Shown: positions 14,848-18,987 of the stretch, piece after piece
Numbering within the stretch: position 1 is the stretch's first letter
Layout: every line of letters starts with the position of its first letter
Source of the DNA: an uncultured Oscillospiraceae bacterium
Lineage (GTDB): Bacteria; Bacillota; Clostridia; Oscillospirales; Acutalibacteraceae
Direction of reading: 5' to 3'
Length of the DNA: 18,987 bases
Assembly: GCA_902490145.1 (NCBI GenBank)
Contig: CABUCT010000009.1
Span: 1 to 18,987, forward strand
The notes under the pieces: model-generated
Told to the model about the DNA's origin: nothing
Databases searched by the model: none
Seen by the model: only the letters and a program-made list of their open reading frames with translations
Made by a program: the position numbers and the translations under genes

Positions 14848-15240
14848 ATGTATAGAAAAAGAGCTTTAGAAAAATTTAAAGGTGATATTTTTGCAACCGA
14901 AACCACCGGGATCGTTATTGATGAGGTATGTGAAAATTACGCAAAATGCAGTCTTGAATATGACCGAAAACATTTAAATGCTGCCGGCAGTGTTATGGGA
15001 GGAGCAATATTTACACTTGCCGACTTTACTTTTGCAGTAGCATCAAATACCGGTGAATACACAACCGTTTCACTTAATTCTCAAATAAACTATCTTTCTG
15101 CTCCGTCGGGCGGAAAAATTTTTTCAGAAGCGACCTGCGTTAAAGACGGAGGAACTATCTGTATTTTTGAAGTGATGATAACAGATGCTCAAAATCGAAA
15201 AGTCGCCTTCGCCACATTTACAGGATTCAAGAAAAAATGA
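14848..15240 (+). CDS. Hotdog-fold thioesterase, PaaI type
   Basis: This 130-residue protein has the PaaI-type hotdog core: H-L-N-A-A-G-S-V-M-G-G-A-I-F-T-L-A-D (residues 42-59), with Asp59 in the position of the catalytic Asp. A strand series ending in A-x-F-T-G-F follows. Such enzymes hydrolyse acyl-CoA thioesters; the acyl group here is unknown. The residue before G-G is Met50 where many PaaI proteins have His. A GTG at 14839 extends the frame, but it overlaps the AAAGGTG ribosome binding site (14835-14841) that serves the ATG at 14848. A perfect consensus promoter lies immediately upstream. No obvious terminator follows; the 163-base gap to the convergent flippase gene holds only a 16-bp A/T palindrome and a 6-bp hairpin. 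Confidence 0.85.
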   Translation: MYRKRALEKFKGDIFATETTGIVIDEVCENYAKCSLEYDRKHLNAAGSVMGGAIFTLADFTFAVASNTGEYTTVSLNSQINYLSAPSGGKIFSEATCVKDGGTICIFEVMITDAQNRKVAFATFTGFKKK

Positions 15241-15403
15241 TTAAACCATAATTTATTATATAATAAACTCAGATAATACCGACTTTTTAGCAATTCACAC
15301 TTGAATTGTTAAAGGAGCTATCGCACAGTAATTTGAAACATTATATCCTGACAAGTTTTTGAATAAAAATCATGGTATCACGATTATATCGTATATCCAT
15401 ATC

Positions 15404-16744
15404 TTATCCCCAAAGCTTCTTTCCTCTTGCTAACTGTCTTGTATATAAAAAATGCAAAATATACATTACCGAATAAACTAAAGCATAAGCCGACATGGCA
15501 ACATAATAAGGAATATTCGAGCCGTCTGCCGGAATCATTATACAAGATATTATGAGAGCCGCCGATGTGAGTATGCATAGTCCAATTTGCCAAATAAGCT
15601 CAAATGTCTGCTTTTCTGCCACAATAGTCATACTTGTAAGCGGGCTTACCACCAGACGAATAAAATAAAACGGTGCAAGCAAAACAATAAACATTCCTGC
15701 CATTTTCCACTGATCTCCAAGCAAAAATACAATGGCCGGACGGGCAATAAGCATGAGTATCACAAACGGAACAACTGCGATCCCCGCAAGAGCTTTAGTA
15801 GTGGAGACATAAATATTTTTACATTCTCCTCTTTCAGCATATGTGCTGCTGGACCTCTGACGGAAAACATCTCCGATAGCCTGTCCGATAATAGATACCG
15901 GCGTTCCCAAAACTCTGGTCATCATATAATATTGACCGACAACACCGTCCCCAAAGAAATATCTTAAAATAAATACCGGCATATTAGCCGCAACATTGTT
16001 TATAAGCCCTGTCGGCATAGTATTTATCGGGAAACGACGATATCTCTTTGCCATTGAAAAAACTGATTTAACCGAAAGTTTAATCGACAAACGTCTGTAA
16101 TCCTGAAAAGCATAAAAAATCAATAAAATAGTAACAAAGCCCATTGCAGCTAAATAAGATATAATCATTCCGTCATTTATATTTAAAAGTGTTCCGGAAA
16201 AAAGCACTGAAAATACAACTATAAGAAGGTTTTGAAGTATCCTGTTTATGGCCAGATTGAAATATCTCTTTCGGCGATTAAGCCAATAGTTAAAAGAATA
16301 ATATAAACCATATATCAGTGCCGACGCAGGTACATATTTAAGCCATGTAATACGGTTCAGACCAAACACCGAAATGTCAAATATTTTAACAGCAGCAACA
16401 AACAACTGACATAATACGCTGAAAATGACTGTACTTGCACATGATGCCATCAGAACACTGAACGCATCATCATCTGATTTCGGAAGCAAAATTGCAAGTT
16501 CATATCTCAATGTTGCAATAATAGCAAGAATGGCATATGTCGAGCTGAAAAGCTGCAAAATTCCAAATGCCGAATCATCATAGATCCTTGCAAGGAGCGG
16601 TGACGCCAAAAGCTGAATCACCATTCCGAGCGTTGTCCCCACCATAAGAGTTGAAGCATCACGGGCATATTCATTTTTGAACAGTTTTTTTATATTAAAT
16701 CTCTCGGTGATTCCTCGAAAATTTATCATTTCCCTAATTCTCAT
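15404..16744 (-). CDS. Polysaccharide/oligosaccharide flippase (Wzx/MATE-like)
   Basis: This polytopic membrane protein of about 446 residues has 12 or more hydrophobic helices. The N-terminal pattern F-K-N-E-Y-A-R-D-A-S-T-L-M-x-G-T-T, followed by S-P-L-L-A-R-I-Y and F-G-I-L-Q-L-F, is typical of lipid-linked oligosaccharide flippases of the MOP superfamily. Later, E-R-G-E and a long chain of helices fit the same family. It would move undecaprenyl-linked sugar units across the membrane for wall polysaccharide assembly. Start choice is uncertain. The frame opens at 16798, ATG codons lie at 16771, 16744 and 16729, and none has a strong ribosome binding site. I take 16744 because the promoter puts the transcript start near 16778. 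No glycosyltransferases adjoin it, so it is an isolated flippase gene. Confidence 0.85.
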   Translation of the reverse strand: MRIREMINFRGITERFNIKKLFKNEYARDASTLMVGTTLGMVIQLLASPLLARIYDDSAFGILQLFSSTYAILAIIATLRYELAILLPKSDDDAFSVLMASCASTVIFSVLCQLFVAAVKIFDISVFGLNRITWLKYVPASALIYGLYYSFNYWLNRRKRYFNLAINRILQNLLIVVFSVLFSGTLLNINDGMIISYLAAMGFVTILLIFYAFQDYRRLSIKLSVKSVFSMAKRYRRFPINTMPTGLINNVAANMPVFILRYFFGDGVVGQYYMMTRVLGTPVSIIGQAIGDVFRQRSSSTYAERGECKNIYVSTTKALAGIAVVPFVILMLIARPAIVFLLGDQWKMAGMFIVLLAPFYFIRLVVSPLTSMTIVAEKQTFELIWQIGLCILTSAALIISCIMIPADGSNIPYYVAMSAYALVYSVMYILHFLYTRQLARGKKLWG

Positions 16745-16784
16745 ATAAATAAGTTCAGACCTTTTCAGCATGCAATATATTTTT

Positions 16785-16814
16785 AGTATACCATACAATT
16801 CAAATATCTGTCAA
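16785..16814 (-). promoter_or_regulatory. Promoter of the flippase gene
   Basis: On the minus strand a perfect TTGACA (16814-16809), an 18-base spacer and TATACT (16790-16785). The predicted start near 16778 makes the most upstream ATG (16798) untranscribable, and leaves the ATG at 16771 with a leader of only about 7 bases. Confidence 0.7.
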
Positions 16815-16841
16815 TGCAATTTTCCCATGCAAGAGCTAAGT

Positions 16842-16913
16842 AAAAAAATCACCGTTTTGGAATAGCTGAATCGCAATTGATGCGGATCAGACAACCATAA
16901 CGGTGATTTTTTA
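16842..16913 (-). terminator. Extended hairpin terminator of the SPFH-RHH operon
   Basis: The outer arms 16843-16860 and 16895-16912 pair over 18 positions with one T:T mismatch. An inner stem (16866-16874 with 16882-16890) pairs with one mismatch and one wobble around a 7-base loop. On the minus strand the outer arm ends in a run of seven T, directly after the RHH stop codon. It is longer and more structured than the other terminators here. Confidence 0.8.
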
Positions 16914-17114
16914 TTAAATATCAATGTCAAGCGGCTTATCCAATGTTTCAGAAACGTATTTCCCGTCTTTTTTGCGTTGACGTACACACTCGGAAAGAAG
17001 GTATTCAATCTGTCCGTTTACCGAACGGAAATCATCCTCTGCCCATTTAGCAATTTCGGCATACAGTTTATTTGAAAGGCGAAGCGGAATCTGTTTTTTA
17101 GATGACTCTGCCAT
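16914..17114 (-). CDS. Small Arc-like ribbon-helix-helix protein
   Basis: The N-terminal half of this 66-residue protein matches an Arc/MetJ ribbon-helix-helix fold. A strand K-Q-I-P-L-R-L-S (7-14) is followed by a helix (L-Y-A-E-I-A-K-W-A) and the turn R-S-V-N-G-Q-I-E-Y-L-L, which corresponds to the second helix start of Arc (R-S-V-N-x-x-I). The C-terminus is a charged tail. RHH proteins bind DNA as dimers. The ATG follows the SPFH stop codon by a single base (TAATATG), so translation is coupled. Many genomes carry a similar gene next to an SPFH gene. No toxin gene is present, so antitoxin annotation would not be supported. It may instead be an operon autoregulator or an SPFH partner. Confidence 0.8.
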   Translation of the reverse strand: MAESSKKQIPLRLSNKLYAEIAKWAEDDFRSVNGQIEYLLSECVRQRKKDGKYVSETLDKPLDIDI

Positions 17115-17115
17115 A

Positions 17116-18144
17116 TTAATAAAGGCTTCCCGAATTTACGATCGGCTGAGCATCATGATTTCCGCAAAGTACCACTAGCAAGTTTGAAACCATAGCTGCC
17201 TTACGTTCTTCATCAAGTTGTATTGTATTATTTTCCGAAAGCCTTTCAAGTGCCATTTCAACCATACCGACCGCACCGTCAACTATCATTTTTCTTGCGT
17301 CAATGATTGCTGATGCCTGCTGTCTTTGAAGCATAACTGCTGCGATTTCAGGAGCATATGCAAGATATGTGATCCTGGCTTCAATTATTTCTATACCTGC
17401 ATCCGAAACCTTTTGCTGAATTTCATCTTTGATCCTTCCTGCCACAATTTCGCTTGATCCTCTAAGTGAACCTTCATCTGCCACTCCGTCACCCGTAGTA
17501 TCAACGCCCTTTGCAACATCATAAGGATATATTCTTACAATATTTCTTAATGCACTGTCACACTGAAGTGATAAATATTCCTTATAGTTATCAACATTGA
17601 AAACAGCCTTTGCTGTATCTACAACACGCCACATAACTGCAATTCCGATTTCCACGGGATTACCCAAACAATCGTTTATCTTTTGTCTGTTGTTATTAAG
17701 AGTCATGATTTTAAGAGAAATTTTCTTGTTTATGGGAACAGCGGAAACTGATGCCCCTTGACCTGAAATCACAATGGGTTTTCCGTTGTCTCCGCTCACA
17801 TCACCGCTCTGATTAAGCTTAGTTTTTGCAGCAGGATTAACAGCTGCACAAAACGGATTTACAAAATAGAATCCGTCATTTTTAAGAGTTCCTATATACT
17901 TTCCGAAAAGTGTGAGTACCAAAGCCTCCTGAGGCTGGAGAACCTTTAATCCACAAAAAGGAATCCACCCAATTGTAACCCAAATTCCGCCTATAACTAT
18001 CATAATGATGTTTAATGCGTTCACATTCTTATCAATGCCAATACAACCAAATACTAATAATGCTATTGCCCCCAAATATAAAACACTTAAAAGCAGCAGC
18101 ATTGCCATTCCGTTTTTCTTATTGTTTAAAACTTTTTCATTCAT
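17116..18144 (-). CDS. SPFH (stomatin/prohibitin/flotillin) domain membrane protein
   Basis: This 342-residue protein has two N-terminal hydrophobic helices (about 13-35 and 43-62) that anchor it. An SPFH/band-7 domain follows, starting near residue 66 with V-L-Q-P-Q-E-A-L-V-L-T-L-F-G and G-F-Y-F-V-N-P-F. A helical region carries the I-x-E-A-R-I-T-Y-L-A-Y-A-P-E-I-A and A-x-M-L-Q-R-Q-Q-A blocks. The C-terminus N-H-D-A-Q-P-I-V-N-S-G-S-L-Y resembles the D-A-Q-P-V-V-N-T-G-T-L-Y end of one conserved bacterial SPFH subgroup. SPFH proteins form large membrane rings that organise lipids or shelter proteases such as FtsH. No protease or NfeD gene adjoins it; its partner here is the RHH gene. GGGGG precedes the start, and a near-consensus promoter lies upstream. 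Confidence 0.92.
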   Translation of the reverse strand: MNEKVLNNKKNGMAMLLLLSVLYLGAIALLVFGCIGIDKNVNALNIIMIVIGGIWVTIGWIPFCGLKVLQPQEALVLTLFGKYIGTLKNDGFYFVNPFCAAVNPAAKTKLNQSGDVSGDNGKPIVISGQGASVSAVPINKKISLKIMTLNNNRQKINDCLGNPVEIGIAVMWRVVDTAKAVFNVDNYKEYLSLQCDSALRNIVRIYPYDVAKGVDTTGDGVADEGSLRGSSEIVAGRIKDEIQQKVSDAGIEIIEARITYLAYAPEIAAVMLQRQQASAIIDARKMIVDGAVGMVEMALERLSENNTIQLDEERKAAMVSNLLVVLCGNHDAQPIVNSGSLY

Positions 18145-18174
18145 ACCAAAACCCCCAATTCATCTGATATCAAA

Positions 18175-18203
18175 ATCATATCATACATGTATCTATTTGT
18201 CAA
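18175..18203 (-). promoter_or_regulatory. Promoter of the SPFH-RHH operon
   Basis: On the minus strand a perfect TTGACA (18203-18198), a 17-base spacer and TATGAT (18180-18175). The predicted start is near 18168, about 24 bases before the SPFH ATG. The -35 lies inside the left arm of an inverted repeat (18194-18205). Confidence 0.8.
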
Positions 18204-18254
18204 TATCTATATCTTAAATTTTAATATTTTTATCAATAGCCTATTGACAAATAA
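18194..18254. repeat. 12-bp inverted repeat pair flanking a 37-base A/T core
   Basis: TATTTGTCAATA (18194-18205) and its exact reverse complement TATTGACAAATA (18243-18254) bound a 61-base segment. A second small inverted repeat, TCAATAG-C-CTATTGA (18233-18247), overlaps the right arm. The left arm contains the SPFH promoter -35, so this could be an operator. It could equally be a chance product of paired TTGACA-like sequences in A/T-rich DNA. Confidence 0.5.
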
Positions 18255-18513
18255 ATAATCTTATATTATTTCAATTTATATCGTCTACTCTAATCCTTGA
18301 TATTTTATATTAGCTCACTTTGCCTAATACTTAAAACTAAAGTTTTTAACAAAATGCCTCTATTATCGGACTTCTATATACAACTTCCGGTCAAACCGGT
18401 AGTTTCCATAACAATCATGGCCACTGACCATACTGGTTACTGCATATCAAGATTTCTTTAAAATATAAAATTGTAAAAGTAACTTCCTCATTCCTTATAA
18501 ATATTGACTTTAA

Positions 18514-18531
18514 GGGCTATAGCCCCTTTTT
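18514..18531 (+). terminator. Orphan plus-strand terminator
   Basis: A 12-base perfect palindrome GGGCTATAGCCC (18514-18525) is followed directly by CTTTTTT. The T-run is on the plus-strand side only, yet no plus-strand gene precedes it in this gap. Confidence 0.6.
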
Positions 18532-18540
18532 TAGTGCAAA

Positions 18541-18566
18541 GAAAAAGACTGCCAAAACTGACAATC
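18541..18566 (-). terminator. Terminator of the DagK-family gene
   Basis: Read on the minus strand, nine pairs including three G-U wobbles close a short loop (bases 18566-18547), followed by a run of five T. It lies about 97 bases after the DagK stop codon. Confidence 0.65.
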
Positions 18567-18662
18567 TCACTCCAAAATTATAATTTCTCAAGATGATTAT
18601 AGCACAAAAGATAGGTAACTTTTAATAAATGATCTATCTTATAAATTCATAAAAATCCTATT

Positions 18663-18987
18663 TTATATTAATAATATTGCTATTTTAGGAACAAATATTA
18701 TTAAACCTATTATTGCTGTTCCTATCGCAAATATAAGTACACCACTTGCTGAAATATCTTTTGCAAGTTTTGCTTTTTCATTTTTATATGGCATTACCAT
18801 ATCTATAACAGTTTCAATAGCTGTATTAAATAATTCCCCTCCAATTACTAGAACAAAGCAGATAATACAAATAATCCACTCATATCTATTAATATTTAAC
18901 ACAATTCCTGCAATGATAACTGACAGCATAATAAATATATGCACTTTCATATTTCTTTCTGTTTTAAATGATGAAATAAATCCTTGA
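18663..18987 (-). CDS. dgkA: DagK-family diacylglycerol/undecaprenol kinase, 5'-truncated by window edge
   Basis: The frame stays open to the right window edge. The codons upstream of the internal ATG at 18950 read G-F-I-S-S-F-K-T-E-R-N, which runs into M-K-V-H and matches the conserved N-terminal region of the family. That ATG is therefore not the start; about 107 residues are visible and perhaps 10-20 are missing. The conserved G-E-L-F-N-T-A-I-E-T-V-I-D core carries the catalytic glutamates, and three hydrophobic helices are evident. In Gram-positive bacteria this small membrane enzyme mainly phosphorylates undecaprenol, recycling the lipid carrier used for wall and polysaccharide assembly. 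GC is only 26% over 18661-18960 (78 of 300 bases counted), far below the aminopeptidase gene, hinting at a different origin. Confidence 0.9.
   Translation of the reverse strand, partial: QGFISSFKTERNMKVHIFIMLSVIIAGIVLNINRYEWIICIICFVLVIGGELFNTAIETVIDMVMPYKNEKAKLAKDISASGVLIFAIGTAIIGLIIFVPKIAILLI

Larger units (their letters stand above)
18218..18662. other. Gene-poor A/T-rich gap with possible small plus-strand transcript
   Basis: No recognised gene lies between the SPFH operon promoter and the DagK gene. The gap holds a 5-bp hairpin CCGGT-CAA-ACCGG (18387-18399), an orphan plus-strand terminator (18514-18531) and a minus-strand terminator (18541-18566). A 35-codon plus-strand frame runs from ATG 18354 to TAA 18461, and a 22-codon minus-strand frame from 18431 to 18363. 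Neither has a ribosome binding site and I recognise neither product. The more C/G-rich block at 18366-18441 stands out from its surroundings. Confidence 0.4.

Noticed and set aside
16914..18144. Toxin-antitoxin module with the RHH protein as antitoxin
   Set aside because: The partner is a clear SPFH membrane protein, not a toxin, and no RelE, MazF or PIN-like gene is nearby.

Overview
The window looks like chromosomal DNA from a low-GC, monoderm Bacillota species of class Clostridia, plausibly Ruminococcaceae/Oscillospiraceae. The grounds are strong GGAGG-type ribosome binding sites, A/T-rich intergenic regions, consensus sigma-A promoters, a PASTA-domain kinase-like protein, a DagK/undecaprenol-kinase homologue and no outer-membrane genes. 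I see no tRNA, rRNA, CRISPR array, transposase or phage gene.

Layout, left to right. (1) 1-5451, plus strand: the 3' part of a TetR-family regulator, a strong terminator, then a compact three-gene unit. It encodes a six-helix DUF308/HdeD-like membrane protein, an MMPL-type RND exporter and a secreted protein with Leu-x-x-Gly heptad repeats; it reads as a regulated envelope export system. (2) 5607-6903: a histidine phosphatase (minus) and an XRE regulator (plus), fired from interlocked divergent promoters that share -10 bases. (3) 6930-9924, plus: an M18 aminopeptidase, galE, and a small cysteine amidase whose ribosome binding site lies inside the galE terminator-like hairpin. (4) 9943-13359, minus: yebC, then a zinc-ribbon/pseudokinase/PASTA membrane protein, then a PflX-like radical SAM protein. 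These are tightly spaced and ordered as one operon. (5) 13546-15240: a FlaR-like P-loop kinase and a zinc-ribbon membrane protein (minus), and a hotdog thioesterase (plus) with a perfect consensus promoter. (6) 15404-16771, minus: a polysaccharide flippase. (7) 16914-18144, minus: an SPFH (stomatin-like) membrane protein translationally coupled to a small ribbon-helix-helix protein. (8) 18145-18662: a 518-base gene-poor gap holding the SPFH promoter, an inverted repeat, an orphan plus-strand terminator and the minus-strand terminator of the next gene. (9) 18663-18987, minus: a DagK-family kinase running off the right edge. It is strikingly A/T-rich (26% GC counted over 18661-18960, against 45% over 7741-8040 in the aminopeptidase gene).

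Most genes are recognisable housekeeping or envelope functions. The best candidates for under-described biology are the degenerate kinase with its YebC/PflX neighbours, the SPFH-RHH pair, and the RND exporter with its dedicated extracytoplasmic coiled-coil partner in a monoderm cell. Several start codons differ from the longest open frame; reasons are given in the entries.
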